Assembly (NCBI GenBank): GCA_945898215.1
Contig: CAMDHY010000012.1
Location: 1 to 62,786 of the forward strand
Source: Pseudoxanthobacter soli DSM 19599
GTDB lineage: Bacteria > Pseudomonadota > Alphaproteobacteria > Rhizobiales > Segnochrobactraceae
Direction of reading: 5' to 3'
Length of the DNA stretch: 62,786 bases
Numbering within the stretch: the first letter of the stretch is position 1; each line of letters opens with the position of its first letter. The notes under the pieces are model-generated. The model had not been told where the DNA came from and searched no databases. It saw nothing but the letters and a program-made list of their open reading frames with translations. A program made the position numbers and the translations under genes. This document shows, piece after piece, positions 36,870 to 46,490 of this stretch.

Positions 36870-38419
36870 GGCCGCGCCCCCGGGAAGACGGACGAGACAT
36901 AGGCGGCTGGATCGATCAGGCCCTTTGCACCGTCCGTCGCGACGGCGACCAGCGGCTGCGGCAGGACACCGAGGACGGCGATGATGGCGGCGAGGCCGAC
37001 GCCGACCGCCGGACCGATGCGGCCGGCGGAGCCCGCCGCCGGGCGGCCCGCCGGGGCGTCGCGCCAGATCGCGAACAGGAAGACGCGGCCGAGCGCCAGC
37101 GTCACCAGGAAGCCCGAGACCAGGATGGCGGCGGCGATCCAGCCGGCGTCGGCGGTGATGGCCGCCCGCACGAGCATCGCCTTCGGCCAGAAGCCGGAGA
37201 ACGGCGGCAGGCCAGAGGCGGAGAGCACCATCACGAGGAAGAGGGCTGCGACCAGCGGGCTCGCGCGCCAGATGCCGCCGGCCTCATGCAGCGACGAGGT
37301 GCCGGCGATGCGCTCGACGAGGCCGAGCGTCAGGTAGATCGCCGTCATCGCCAGCATCGAATGGACGGCATAGGCGATGGCGCCGGCGTAGCCCGCCTCG
37401 CTGCCGAGCGCGAGGCCGGCGAGCATGTTGCCGATGCCGGCGATGACCACCCAGCCGAGCGTGCGGCGGATCTCGCTCTCGGCCAGCGCCGCGAGCGCCG
37501 GCACGAGCAGCGTCAGGGCCGCCACCCAGCCGATGACGTCGGCGAGGAGCAACCGCTCGCTGGGCATCAGCATGGCGAACACGCGGATCAGCGCATAGAC
37601 GCCGACCTTGGTCAGAAGCCCGGCGAAGATCGCGCCGACGACGATCTTCGGCGTGTGATAGGAGGCCGGCAGCCAGAAGCCGAGCGGGAAGGCCGCCGCC
37701 TTCATGGCGAAGGCGAGCAGGTAGATGACGGCGATCGTCGTGATCGGGCCACCATCCGGCAGCGCCGCGACCCGTTCGGTGATGTCGGCCATGTTGAGGG
37801 TGCCGACGAGGCCGTAGAGCAGGCCCGTGGTGACGAGGAACAGCGTCGTCGCGATCAGGTTGAGGATGCCGTACTTCACCGCGCCGTCGAGTTGGCGCGG
37901 GTCGCCGCCGAGCACGATCAGCCCGAAGGACGAGATCAGCAGCACCTCGAACCAGACGTAGAGGTTGAAGATGTCGCCTGTGCAGAAGGCGCCGGAAACG
38001 CCGGCGACGAGCAGCAGCAGCAGCGGATAGAAGCCGAACCGGCGGTCCCCGACCGTCAGGTCGGTGGCCGAATAGATCGCCACCGCCAGCCCGGCGACGC
38101 CGGCCGTCAGCGCCAGCACGGCCCCGAGGGCGTCGACCGTGAAGGCGATGCCGAAGGGCGGCAGCCACCGCCCCATCATCATCGTCAGCGGCCCTTCGGC
38201 GAGCACGCGCGCGAGCAGCGCCGCCTCGCAGGCGACGAGCACTACCAGCACGAGGATCGCAATCACCGGCTGCAGCCGCGGCAGGTTCCGGAGGAACAGC
38301 GCCAGTGCCCCGCCGATCAGCGGCAGCGCCACCGGCGCGACGATGAGGACGTCGGCGAGGCGCGCCGGCACCGTGACCATGGCGCGGGTGAGATCGACGG
38401 TCGTGGCGTCGACGGCCAT
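36866..38419 (-). CDS. mrpD: Multisubunit Na+/H+ antiporter subunit D
   Basis: A 517-residue, roughly fourteen-helix subunit homologous to the NuoL/M/N proton-channel subunits of complex I. Family residues include the Glu in [18 protein letters not shown] and the Lys in [16 protein letters not shown]. The ATG at 38419 overlaps the mrpC stop codon by one base. Together with MrpA it provides the ion pathways. Confidence 0.92.
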   Translation of the reverse strand: MAVDATTVDLTRAMVTVPARLADVLIVAPVALPLIGGALALFLRNLPRLQPVIAILVLVVLVACEAALLARVLAEGPLTMMMGRWLPPFGIAFTVDALGAVLALTAGVAGLAVAIYSATDLTVGDRRFGFYPLLLLLVAGVSGAFCTGDIFNLYVWFEVLLISSFGLIVLGGDPRQLDGAVKYGILNLIATTLFLVTTGLLYGLVGTLNMADITERVAALPDGGPITTIAVIYLLAFAMKAAAFPLGFWLPASYHTPKIVVGAIFAGLLTKVGVYALIRVFAMLMPSERLLLADVIGWVAALTLLVPALAALAESEIRRTLGWVVIAGIGNMLAGLALGSEAGYAGAIAYAVHSMLAMTAIYLTLGLVERIAGTSSLHEAGGIWRASPLVAALFLVMVLSASGLPPFSGFWPKAMLVRAAITADAGWIAAAILVSGFLVTLALGRVFLFAIWRDAPAGRPAAGSAGRIGPAVGVGLAAIIAVLGVLPQPLVAVATDGAKGLIDPAAYVSSVFPGARP

Positions 38420-38796
38420 CAGTAGCCCCCCGGCGGTGGTGGCTCGCGAGCGGGCTCGGCGAGGCGCATCTCGTCGACCTCGTCGGTGCCGAGTTCCTGG
38501 TAGGCGCGGTAGGCGAGCACCAGCAGGAAGGTGAAGAAAGAGAACGAGATGACGATCGCGGTGAGGATCAGCGCCTGCGGCAGCGGATTGGCTGTCACGA
38601 CGAGCGGCACCATCGCCTCCTCCGGCACCACCGGCGGCACCTCGCGGACGAGCCGCCCGGCAGTGAAGATCAGGAGGTTGACGGCGTTGCCGAGGATGGC
38701 GATGCCGAGCAGGATGCGGATGATCTGCCGCGACAGCATGAGGTAGATCGCGGCGGTGAAGAACAGCCCGATCAGGACGGCGAAGACGTCCTCCAT
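38419..38796 (-). CDS. mrpC: Multisubunit Na+/H+ antiporter subunit C
   Basis: A 125-residue NuoK-like subunit with three membrane segments and the family block LGIAILGNAVNLLIFTAG, followed by DPLPQALILTAIVI-like sequence (here ANPLPQALILTAIVI). The ATG at 38796 overlaps the mrpB stop by one base. An in-frame upstream extension is Arg-rich and rejected. Confidence 0.92.
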   Translation of the reverse strand: MEDVFAVLIGLFFTAAIYLMLSRQIIRILLGIAILGNAVNLLIFTAGRLVREVPPVVPEEAMVPLVVTANPLPQALILTAIVISFSFFTFLLVLAYRAYQELGTDEVDEMRLAEPAREPPPPGGY

Positions 38797-39230
38797 CAGC
38801 GGTCCTCCCCCTGGTCGACGTCGCGCTCCTCGAGCCCGAGTAGGATCGAGGTGATGGCGCCGAGGACCACGAGGTAGACGCCGATGTCGAAGACCAGCAC
38901 GGTGGACAGCGGCAACTCGGTGCCGAGAACGGTCGGGTAGGTCCACAGCGCCGTCATGAAGGGCAGGCCGGCCGCCAGCGCCGGCAGCCCCGAGAGCCCC
39001 GACAGCAGCAGCCCGAGCGCCGAGATCGCCATCGGGTGCAGCACCATCGCCCGCCGCACCGGCGCGACGCCGCAGGCGATGCCGTAGATGGCCAGCGCCG
39101 AGGCGGCGATCAGGCCGCCGATGAAGCCGCCGCCCGGCTCGTTGTGTCCGCGCAGGAGCACGAACACCGAGAACACCAACATCAGCGCGGTGAGGAAGGG
39201 CGCGACGGTGCGGAAGATCACGGTGTTCAC
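38796..39230 (-). CDS. mrpB: Multisubunit Na+/H+ antiporter subunit B
   Basis: A 144-residue, four-helix subunit with the conserved [16 protein letters not shown] block and [17 protein letters not shown] near the C-terminus. The ATG at 39230 overlaps the mrpA stop by 4 nt. Separate mrpA and mrpB genes indicate the group 1 (seven-gene) operon form rather than the fused form. Confidence 0.92.
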   Translation of the reverse strand: MNTVIFRTVAPFLTALMLVFSVFVLLRGHNEPGGGFIGGLIAASALAIYGIACGVAPVRRAMVLHPMAISALGLLLSGLSGLPALAAGLPFMTALWTYPTVLGTELPLSTVLVFDIGVYLVVLGAITSILLGLEERDVDQGEDR

Positions 39231-41602
39231 AGGCGGCCCTCCGCCTTTGGGGCGACGGCTGCCGCTGCGGGCATGGCCGGCGCGGGCCGGCGCGCCCGCA
39301 GGCCGATCAGAGCCAGCACGGCGAGGCCGGTCACCATCACCACGGCGATCTCGCCCAGCGTGTCCAGGCCGCGGAAGTCGACGATGATGACGTTGACGAT
39401 GTTGCGCCCATGGGCGATGGCACGGCTGTTCTCGGCGAAGAAGTCCGACAGCACACTGTCGAAGGGCTGCCCGACCACGGCGAGCAGGAGAAGCGTGAAG
39501 CCGATGCCGGTGGCGGCGGCGATGACGAGATCGCGCGCGGCCACCAGCGGCGGCCGGTGATCGCTCGGCCTGAAATCAAGCCGCACCATGACGAGCGCCA
39601 GGATCACCACCGACAGCGTTTCCACCATGAACTGCGTGAACGACAGGTCCGGCGCGCCGAACAGCAGGAAGATCACCGCGACGGCGAAGCCCTGGATGCC
39701 GAGGGCAACGATCGCGACGAGCCGGCTCGCCGCCGTCGTCACGACGATCAGGCCGAGCACGGCGATGCCGAGGATCGCCCATTCGTAGAGGGTGACGTCC
39801 GGCCAGACCGGCGCGCGTACCGCGACGCCGAGCAGCAGCGGCGGGGCGATCAGGGCGGCGACGATGAACAGGATCGTCGTTGTGATGTAGACCTCGAGAC
39901 CGCCGGGCTGGACGAGCCGCCGCACCACCGCTGCGAGCCGGGCGAGGCCGGCGACCGCCTGGTCGAAGCCGCGGTCGGGACCCCAGCCGACGGCGGTCGT
40001 GACCGTTGCGACGGCTGCGCGCAGGCGGGCGAGCCCCAGGTAGGCGACGATGCCGAGCGCGATCGTCACGAGTGACAGGATCACCGCGGCGCCGATGTAG
40101 CTCGGGATCAGGTGCAGATCCGTCTCGAACGGCCGGCCGAGGATGCTCGTCACGATCGGGCCGGCCACCATCGCGCCCGTCCAGGGACTGGCGATCGCCA
40201 GCGCCGGGGCGGCGAGCGCCAGCACCAGCGGCCCGAGCCACAGCGACGGCGGCGCCTCGTGGGCGTGTTTCGGCGTGTGCACCTCGGGGCCTACGAAGGG
40301 CTTCAGCGCGACGGCGAAGGCGATAGCGAACAATAGGACGTTGCCGACGAGGGCGACGGCGACCATGATCGTCGCGCCGTCGAGGTGGGCGAGGCCGTCG
40401 TAGAAGACTTCCTTCGCCAGGAACCCGATGAACGGCGGCAGGCCGCCCATCGACAGCGCCGCCAGCATCGCCGCCACGAAGGTGATCGGCATCGCCTTGC
40501 GCAGGCCACCGAGCTTCGTCACGTCGCGCGTGCCGGCCTCGTGGTCGATGCCGCCGGCGACCATGAACAGCGCGCCCTTGAACAGCGAATGGGCGACGAG
40601 ATAGAGCGCCGCACCCTCGATGACGCGCGCGTCGCTGGTGCCGATCAGCATGACGAGCAGGCCGAGGGAGGCGACCGTCGTCTGAGCCAGCATCAGCTTG
40701 AGGTCGGTCTGGCGCACGGCGAGCAGGGCGCCGGTGAGCAGCGTCAGGCCGCCGAACAGCGGCAGCACGGTCGTCCACAGCGCCGTGTCGCCCAGCGCCG
40801 GCTGCATCCGCATGAGGAGGTAGACGCCGGCCTTCACCATCGTCGCCGAATGGAGATAGGCGGAGACCGGCGTCGGCGCCTCCATGGCGTTCGGCAGCCA
40901 GAAGTGGAACGGCACCTGCGCCGACTTTGTGAATGCGCCGGCGAGCACCAGCACGAAGATCGCGACGTAGAACGGGCTCTCCTTCAGCCCGCCGCCGAGC
41001 GCCAGCAGCCCCGACATCGACGTGACGCCGCCGACCCAGCCGGCGAGCAGCAGGCCGGCGAGCAGTGCCAGTCCCCCGCCGCCCGTCACCACCAGCGCCT
41101 GCAGGGCGGCGCGGCGGGCGGCGGCGCGCGCGTGATCGAAGCCAATCAGCAGGAACGACGTGATCGACGTCAGTTCCCAGAACACGAACAGCGACAGGAG
41201 GTCGTCGGCGAGCACGAGGCCGAGCATCGCGCCCATGAACATCATCATGAACGAGAAAAAGCGGCCCTGCTGCGGATGCCCTTTCAGGTAGCCGCCGGCG
41301 TAGACGATGATGAAGGTGCCGATGCCGGTGATCAGCAGCGCGAAGATCAGCGACAGCCCGTCGATCAGCATCTGGTAGCGGACGCCGAGGGCGGGAACCC
41401 AGTCGACGCCGAAGACGAAGCGCTGGCCCTCGGAGACCGGGCCGAGGTAGCCGAGGAAGTGGACGAACATCGCCGCTGGCACGGCCGCGAGCAACCAGCC
41501 GGCGTTGTGGCGCAGCACCGCCGTCAGGAGCGGTGCGACAAGGGCTGCGACGAACGGCAGGAGGGCGACCGCGAGCGTCGGGGCGTTCGCGGCGAGCTGC
41601 AT
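39227..41602 (-). CDS. mrpA: Multisubunit Na+/H+ antiporter subunit A
   Basis: A 791-residue subunit. The N-terminal two thirds resembles NuoL, with the catalytic-region Glu in [17 protein letters not shown] and the Lys in [16 protein letters not shown] and [18 protein letters not shown]. The C-terminal part resembles NuoJ and MrpB ([17 protein letters not shown]). It is the largest subunit of the Mrp complex. The ATG at 41602 begins the first helix. The upstream in-frame Arg-rich extension is discarded. It is the first gene of the seven-gene operon, and any promoter must lie in the 209 nt that separate it from msrB. Confidence 0.93.
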   Translation of the reverse strand: MQLAANAPTLAVALLPFVAALVAPLLTAVLRHNAGWLLAAVPAAMFVHFLGYLGPVSEGQRFVFGVDWVPALGVRYQMLIDGLSLIFALLITGIGTFIIVYAGGYLKGHPQQGRFFSFMMMFMGAMLGLVLADDLLSLFVFWELTSITSFLLIGFDHARAAARRAALQALVVTGGGGLALLAGLLLAGWVGGVTSMSGLLALGGGLKESPFYVAIFVLVLAGAFTKSAQVPFHFWLPNAMEAPTPVSAYLHSATMVKAGVYLLMRMQPALGDTALWTTVLPLFGGLTLLTGALLAVRQTDLKLMLAQTTVASLGLLVMLIGTSDARVIEGAALYLVAHSLFKGALFMVAGGIDHEAGTRDVTKLGGLRKAMPITFVAAMLAALSMGGLPPFIGFLAKEVFYDGLAHLDGATIMVAVALVGNVLLFAIAFAVALKPFVGPEVHTPKHAHEAPPSLWLGPLVLALAAPALAIASPWTGAMVAGPIVTSILGRPFETDLHLIPSYIGAAVILSLVTIALGIVAYLGLARLRAAVATVTTAVGWGPDRGFDQAVAGLARLAAVVRRLVQPGGLEVYITTTILFIVAALIAPPLLLGVAVRAPVWPDVTLYEWAILGIAVLGLIVVTTAASRLVAIVALGIQGFAVAVIFLLFGAPDLSFTQFMVETLSVVILALVMVRLDFRPSDHRPPLVAARDLVIAAATGIGFTLLLLAVVGQPFDSVLSDFFAENSRAIAHGRNIVNVIIVDFRGLDTLGEIAVVMVTGLAVLALIGLRARRPAPAMPAAAAVAPKAEGRL

Positions 41603-41811
41603 ATCCGATCGGCTCCGTCGCAGTGGGCGGGTTGGTCGGGCAGTTCCCGCCGCCGACACGTCCGCGTCATAGCGTCGTCGTCCGGACCCCGCAAGCGTGC
41701 AACCCGTCGCGCCCCCGGTCATCGCCAGGACTGCGGCGGTTGCCGCAAGTCGATCGGAAGCCTATCTCTGACGGCGAAGGCTTTGTCCCCGTCAGCAGTG
41801 GAGAACGTGTG

Positions 41812-42231
41812 ATGACCACGTCCGCATCGTCCGCGCCCAAGGTCGTGAAGTCCGACGACGAGTGGCGCTCGCAGCTGACGCCGGAGCAGTTCTACGTGAC
41901 GCGCCAGCACGGCACTGAGCGGGCCTTCACCGGCCCGCACCTCGACGAGAAGCGCGACGGCACCTACGCCTGCATTGCCTGCGGTACGCCGCTGTTCTCC
42001 TCGGAGACGAAGTATGATTCCGGCTCCGGCTGGCCGAGCTTCTTCTCGCCGATCTCGAAGGATTCGGTGCGCGAGATCGAGGACGTCTCGCACGGCATGC
42101 GCCGCATCGAGATCCGCTGCGCCAGCTGCGACGCCCACCTCGGCCACGTCTTCCCCGACGGGCCGGGACCGACGGGGCTGCGCTACTGCATGAACGGCAC
42201 CGCGCTCGATTTCGCCCCCGAGAAGGGCTGA
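41812..42231 (+). CDS. msrB: Peptide-methionine (R)-S-oxide reductase MsrB
   Basis: A 139-residue MsrB. The structural zinc is held by Cys54 and Cys57 (CIACG) and Cys103 and Cys106 (CASCD). The catalytic Cys126 lies in RYCMNG, and [11 protein letters not shown] is the conserved substrate-side block. It repairs oxidised methionine in proteins. The ATG at 41812 is preferred, because the upstream in-frame sequence is Arg-rich. It lies 11 nt before oligopeptidase B, and the pair is probably one operon for handling damaged proteins. Confidence 0.93.
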   Translation: MTTSASSAPKVVKSDDEWRSQLTPEQFYVTRQHGTERAFTGPHLDEKRDGTYACIACGTPLFSSETKYDSGSGWPSFFSPISKDSVREIEDVSHGMRRIEIRCASCDAHLGHVFPDGPGPTGLRYCMNGTALDFAPEKG

Positions 42232-42241
42232 TCCCGCCTCC

Positions 42242-44380
42242 ATGCTCGTCCGTCACACCCCGGTCCGTCCGCCCTTCGCCGCCGCCCCCGCCGACCCGCG
42301 CCCACCGTCCGCCGAGCCGCGGCCGGTGGAGCGGACCGTCCACGGCGACACCCGCCGCGATCCCTACGCCTGGCTGCGCGCCGAGGACTGGCGCGCCGTC
42401 ATGCGCGATCCGGCTGCGCTCGCCGGCGATATCCGCGCCTATCTCGAGGCCGAGAACGCCTATGCCAAGGCGATCCTCGCCGATCGTGCGGAACTGCGCA
42501 CGCGGCTGGTCGCCGAGCTGCGCGGCCGCATCAAGGAGGACGACAGCTCGGTGCCGGCGCCGGACGGGCCGTTCGCCTACGCCATGAAGCACCGCGAGGG
42601 CGGCGAGCATCCGCTGCTCGTGCGCACCGCCCGCGACGGCGGATCCGAGGAGACCTTGCTCGACGGCGACGCCCTCGCCGAGGGGAAGACCTATTTCCGC
42701 CTCGCCGCCTCCGCGCATGCGCCGAACCACGCGCTCGTCGCCTATGCCGTCGACGAGACCGGCGGCGAGGCCTTCACGCTGCGCATCCGGGACGTCACAA
42801 CCGGTGCCGACCTCGACGACGTCGTGCCCGATACGTCCGGCCGCGTCGTCTGGTCGGCCGATTCGCAATTCGTCTTCTACGTCCGCCTCGACGAGGAGCA
42901 CCGGCCGGCGCGCGTCTATCGCCACCGCATCGGCACGCCTGCGGCGGACGACGCGCTCGTCTATGCCGAGACCGACCCGGGCTTCTTCGTCTCGGTGTCG
43001 CGCACGCAGTCCGGGCGCTTCATCCTCGTCGACGTGCACGACCACGAGACATCGGAGGCCCATCTCATCCCCGCCGACGCGCCGGAGACGGCGCCGCGGC
43101 TGGTGGCGCCGCGCAAGACCGCCGAGCAGTACTCCGTCGACCACGGCGGCGGCGACGCCGACGACCGGCTGTTCATCCTGACCAACGCCGACGGCGCCGA
43201 GGACTTCAAGGTTGCCACCGCGCCCGTCGAGGCGCCGGACCGGGCAGGGTGGGTCGACCTCGTGCCGCACGAGGCCGGACGGCTGATGCTGTCGATCACC
43301 GCGCTCGCCGGCCACCTCGTCCGCCTGGAGCGGCGCGATGGGCTGCCGCACATCGTCGTCCGCCGCCTCGCCGACGGCGCCGAGCACGAGATCCGTTTCG
43401 ACGAGGAGGCCTATTCGCTCGCCGTCATCGATGGTTACGAGGCAGAGACGACGACGCTGCGCTTCAGCTACTCGTCGATGACGACGCCGGCTCGCGTCTA
43501 CGACTACGACATGGAGAGCCGCGAGCGCGTCCTGCGCAAGGAGCAGGAGGTGCCGTCGGGCCACGACCCGTCGCTCTACGTGACGCGCCGCCTGCACGCC
43601 GTCGCGCCCGATGGCGAGGAGGTGCCGGTGTCGCTCCTGCACCGCCGCGACACACCCCTCGACGGCTCGGCGCCGATGCTCCTCTACGGCTACGGCTCCT
43701 ACGGAATCTCGGTGCCGGCGGCCTTCCTCACAAACGCGCTGTCGCTCGTCGACCGCGGCTTCGTCTACGCCATCGCCCACGTGCGCGGCGGCAAGGACAA
43801 GGGCTTCCGCTGGTACCGGGAGGGCCGGCGGGAGGGCAAGGAGAACACCTTCACCGACTTCGTCGCCGTCGCCGAGCACCTGGTCGAGGCCGGCTACACC
43901 ACGCCCGGCCGCATCGTCGCCCAGGGCGGCTCGGCCGGCGGCATGCTGATGGGGGCGGTGGCGACGATGCGACCGGACCTCTTCGCCGGGGTCGTCGCCG
44001 AGGTGCCGTTCGTCGATGTGCTCAACACCATGCTCGACCCGACGCTGCCGCTGACGCCGCCGGAGTGGCCGGAGTGGGGCAACCCGATCGAGGACGTCGA
44101 GGCCTACCGGCGCATCAAGCGGTACGCACCCTATGAGAGGGTCGGCGCACAGTCCTACCCGCCGCTGCTGGTGCTAGCCGGCCTCACCGACCCGCGCGTC
44201 ACCTACTGGGAGCCGGCGAAGTGGGTCGCGCGCATCCGTGCCGAGCGGACCGACGACGCGGTGCTGCTGCTCCGGACCAACATGGAGGCCGGCCACGGCG
44301 GCGCCGCCGGGCGCTTCGGCCGCCTCGAGGAGATCGCACTCATCCAGTCCTTCGCCCTCGGCGTAACCGGAGTGGCCTGA
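42242..44380 (+). CDS. ptrB: Oligopeptidase B (S9A prolyl-oligopeptidase family)
   Basis: A 712-residue serine peptidase. A seven-bladed beta-propeller (about residues 80-430) gates a C-terminal alpha/beta-hydrolase domain. The catalytic triad is visible: Ser564 (QGGSAGG), Asp650 (GLTDPRV) and His685 (EAGHGGAAGRF). Oligopeptidase B cuts short peptides after Lys or Arg in the cytoplasm. It is slightly longer than Escherichia coli PtrB because of an N-terminal Pro/Ala-rich extension. It follows msrB closely. Confidence 0.93.
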   Translation: MLVRHTPVRPPFAAAPADPRPPSAEPRPVERTVHGDTRRDPYAWLRAEDWRAVMRDPAALAGDIRAYLEAENAYAKAILADRAELRTRLVAELRGRIKEDDSSVPAPDGPFAYAMKHREGGEHPLLVRTARDGGSEETLLDGDALAEGKTYFRLAASAHAPNHALVAYAVDETGGEAFTLRIRDVTTGADLDDVVPDTSGRVVWSADSQFVFYVRLDEEHRPARVYRHRIGTPAADDALVYAETDPGFFVSVSRTQSGRFILVDVHDHETSEAHLIPADAPETAPRLVAPRKTAEQYSVDHGGGDADDRLFILTNADGAEDFKVATAPVEAPDRAGWVDLVPHEAGRLMLSITALAGHLVRLERRDGLPHIVVRRLADGAEHEIRFDEEAYSLAVIDGYEAETTTLRFSYSSMTTPARVYDYDMESRERVLRKEQEVPSGHDPSLYVTRRLHAVAPDGEEVPVSLLHRRDTPLDGSAPMLLYGYGSYGISVPAAFLTNALSLVDRGFVYAIAHVRGGKDKGFRWYREGRREGKENTFTDFVAVAEHLVEAGYTTPGRIVAQGGSAGGMLMGAVATMRPDLFAGVVAEVPFVDVLNTMLDPTLPLTPPEWPEWGNPIEDVEAYRRIKRYAPYERVGAQSYPPLLVLAGLTDPRVTYWEPAKWVARIRAERTDDAVLLLRTNMEAGHGGAAGRFGRLEEIALIQSFALGVTGVA

Positions 44381-44452
44381 GCGCAAACCTGCCCATCCCA
44401 CGGCGGGCGCATCGCCGGCCGGCTTCGACGACACCCGCCGAGGAGGACCCTG

Positions 44453-45220
44453 ATGCGCCAGCCCCGTCTCGCCGCCGCGATCGCCGCTCTCGCCGCCCTG
44501 TTCTTCGCGACGCCGGCAACTGCCGAGGAGGTCGACGTCGAACTCGTCCTCGCCGCCGACGGCTCGGGCTCGATCGACGACGACGAACTCGCCTTCCAGC
44601 GCCGCGGCTATGCCGAGGCGGTGCTGAGCACCGAGGTGCTGAACGCCATCCGCGACGGCATCCACGGCTCGATCGCCATCGCCTACATCGAATGGGGCGG
44701 CCCGGCCTCGCAGCACACCATCGTCGACTGGATGGTGATCCGCGACGAGGCCTCGGCCTCCGCCTTCGCCGAGGCGCTGGTGACGCGGCCGCGGGCGGCG
44801 TGGGGCTACAACTCGATCTCGGCGGCGATCGACTATTCCGTCCACAAGATGGAGACCAACGCCCACGAGGGCATCCGCCGCGTCATCGACGTCTCTGGCG
44901 ACGGGCCGAACATCGGCGGCCGCTCCATCCACGCCGCCCGTGACGAGGCGGTGGCGAAGGGCATCGTCATCAACGGCCTCGTCATCCAGCGCCCCGGCGG
45001 ACAGCCGCGCATCGTCGGTGGCCGGCCGCTGTCGCTCGTCTATGAACAAGATGTCATCGGCGGGCCGGCATCCTTCGTTATGGTCGCCGACGAGAATGTA
45101 TCTTTCGCCGACGCCGTCCGGCGGAAGATGGTGCTGGAGATCGCAGGCCGGGTCCCGGACCGCGGTGGCGCGGTCCTCGCGGCCGATGGATTGGGCGGGG
45201 GTTACGCGCGGGTGCGGTGA
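44453..45220 (+). CDS. Exported DUF1194 (von Willebrand A-like) protein
   Basis: A 255-residue protein with a Sec signal peptide (about residues 1-24, ATA|EE) and a vWA-type fold of the DUF1194 family. A MIDAS-like metal motif, ADGSGSID, lies at the start of the mature domain, and the second family block is RRVIDVSGDGPNIGG. The family is common in alphaproteobacteria, but no biochemical role is established. Such domains normally mediate metal-dependent protein binding. The gene for a secreted four-Cys protein follows after 30 nt, probably on the same transcript, so the two products may act together outside the cytoplasm. Confidence 0.87.
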   Translation: MRQPRLAAAIAALAALFFATPATAEEVDVELVLAADGSGSIDDDELAFQRRGYAEAVLSTEVLNAIRDGIHGSIAIAYIEWGGPASQHTIVDWMVIRDEASASAFAEALVTRPRAAWGYNSISAAIDYSVHKMETNAHEGIRRVIDVSGDGPNIGGRSIHAARDEAVAKGIVINGLVIQRPGGQPRIVGGRPLSLVYEQDVIGGPASFVMVADENVSFADAVRRKMVLEIAGRVPDRGGAVLAADGLGGGYARVR

Positions 45221-45250
45221 GCTTGCCGCGCGGACAGGGAGATTCAAGCG

Positions 45251-45592
45251 ATGGTGTCGACCTGTCCGTCACTCCGACGCGCTGCGGCAGTGGTCCTGGC
45301 GCTTGCGTTGGCTTTCGGCGCGGCGCCGGTGGGGGCCACCGGTTCCGGCCCGCTGAAGCCGCGCCCGACGCCCCTTGAGTGCAAGGCCGCCGCCGCCGAG
45401 TTCGGCGCCGCCAATCTCTGGTGGGGCCATTTCGCCGGCCGCCGCGAGACCTTGTTCGAGATGTTCAACACGACGTCGAAGTGGGCGTGCTTCCGCACCG
45501 AGACGGACTGCCGCAACTGGCTCTACTGGATGAACTCCGAATGGCAGGATTGGCAGTGGGTCAGCCGCTGCGACAAGGGCTACACGCCGTAG
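45251..45592 (+). CDS. Small secreted four-cysteine protein, family member 4
   Basis: A 113-residue protein with a signal peptide ending near residue 29 (VGA|TG). Mature cysteines are at 44, 80, 87 and 107, giving spacing 36, 7 and 20. The last two spacings equal those of the three tandem genes at 33375-34651, and the central block WACFRTETDC matches their VGCFATEAEC. The PWIGR part is changed to WWGHFAG, and the protein is richer in Trp (seven residues). An AGGGAG ribosome binding site precedes the ATG. Homology with the other three is inferred from cysteine layout and short motifs. Confidence 0.75.
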   Translation: MVSTCPSLRRAAAVVLALALAFGAAPVGATGSGPLKPRPTPLECKAAAAEFGAANLWWGHFAGRRETLFEMFNTTSKWACFRTETDCRNWLYWMNSEWQDWQWVSRCDKGYTP

Positions 45593-45665
45593 CTCCGGTC
45601 TTCCGCCCGCCCCCGAAGCGGTAGCGGGAATGGCGGCGGGACCGGGAGACCTGGCCCGTCTCGCC

Positions 45666-46307
45666 TCAGCGCTCCGCGCCGATGACGCGCTGGTAGTCGA
45701 TGGCGAACAGCTTCGGGTCTGCCTTCACACCGGTCTGGACATTGTAGATCGACACCGTCGTGTCGAGGCCCTGGGCGTCGGTGACGATCCACTGACGCAG
45801 CTCGCTCGTCACACTGTCGAAGAACAGCGTCAGCTTGCCGTCGCCGAACACCGTCGATTCCTGGATGACGACGACCGTCATGTCGCCCTCGGTGCGCACG
45901 TCGGTGACGTTGGCGTCCTTCAGGAGGTCGATCCGGTCGGCGAGCAGGAAGCGGAGCGGCGTCTTCGACAGCGGCCAGACGTCCTGAGTGGCGCGCTTGC
46001 GGTCGCGCACCACCACCGACTTGCCGTCGGCGACGATGTCGATGCGCGCCGGCGGTGAATAGTCGAAGCGGACCTTGCCCGGCCGGGCTATCACGAACGA
46101 GCCCTCCGCGCGGCCGCCGGTCGGGCCGAACTGCACGAACTCGCCGGCCATCGTGCGTATGCCGTTGAAGTAGTCGTTGATGCGCGCAAGCGCCTCGCCG
46201 CTCGTCTCGGTGGCCGCCGCGGCCGGCGCCTGGGCGAACGCGGGGGCGGGGGCGAAAAGGGCTATGGCGATCGCCGCGAACGCGGCGCGGCGGAACGGGT
46301 GAGCCAT
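45666..46307 (-). CDS. lolA: LolA-like outer-membrane lipoprotein carrier protein
   Basis: A 213-residue periplasmic protein with a Sec signal peptide (about residues 1-26, AFA|QA). The LolA/LolB-type half-barrel pattern includes RTMAGEFVQFGP, GSFVIARPGKVRFDY and LSKTPLRFLLADRIDLL. It carries lipoproteins from the inner to the outer membrane. The ATG at 46307 has an AAGGAGA ribosome binding site, and the in-frame upstream extension is discarded. It is downstream of ftsK, the arrangement commonly seen in bacteria. Confidence 0.9.
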   Translation of the reverse strand: MAHPFRRAAFAAIAIALFAPAPAFAQAPAAAATETSGEALARINDYFNGIRTMAGEFVQFGPTGGRAEGSFVIARPGKVRFDYSPPARIDIVADGKSVVVRDRKRATQDVWPLSKTPLRFLLADRIDLLKDANVTDVRTEGDMTVVVIQESTVFGDGKLTLFFDSVTSELRQWIVTDAQGLDTTVSIYNVQTGVKADPKLFAIDYQRVIGAER

Positions 46308-46490
46308 CGGTCGTCTCCTTCTTGCAGGGCGCGCCGGCTCCGCGGCACGCGTCGGGCGCATCGATTCACTGGCCTCTGCGATAGCGGGCGCCTGTGGCCG
46401 GGTGAAGGCGCGGGCGGGACCGCGGCGCGGCGGGCGGGCGGCGGGTCGCGGGTTTCGCGGGGCCGGCCCGGCCCGGCGCGGGATTGCGCT

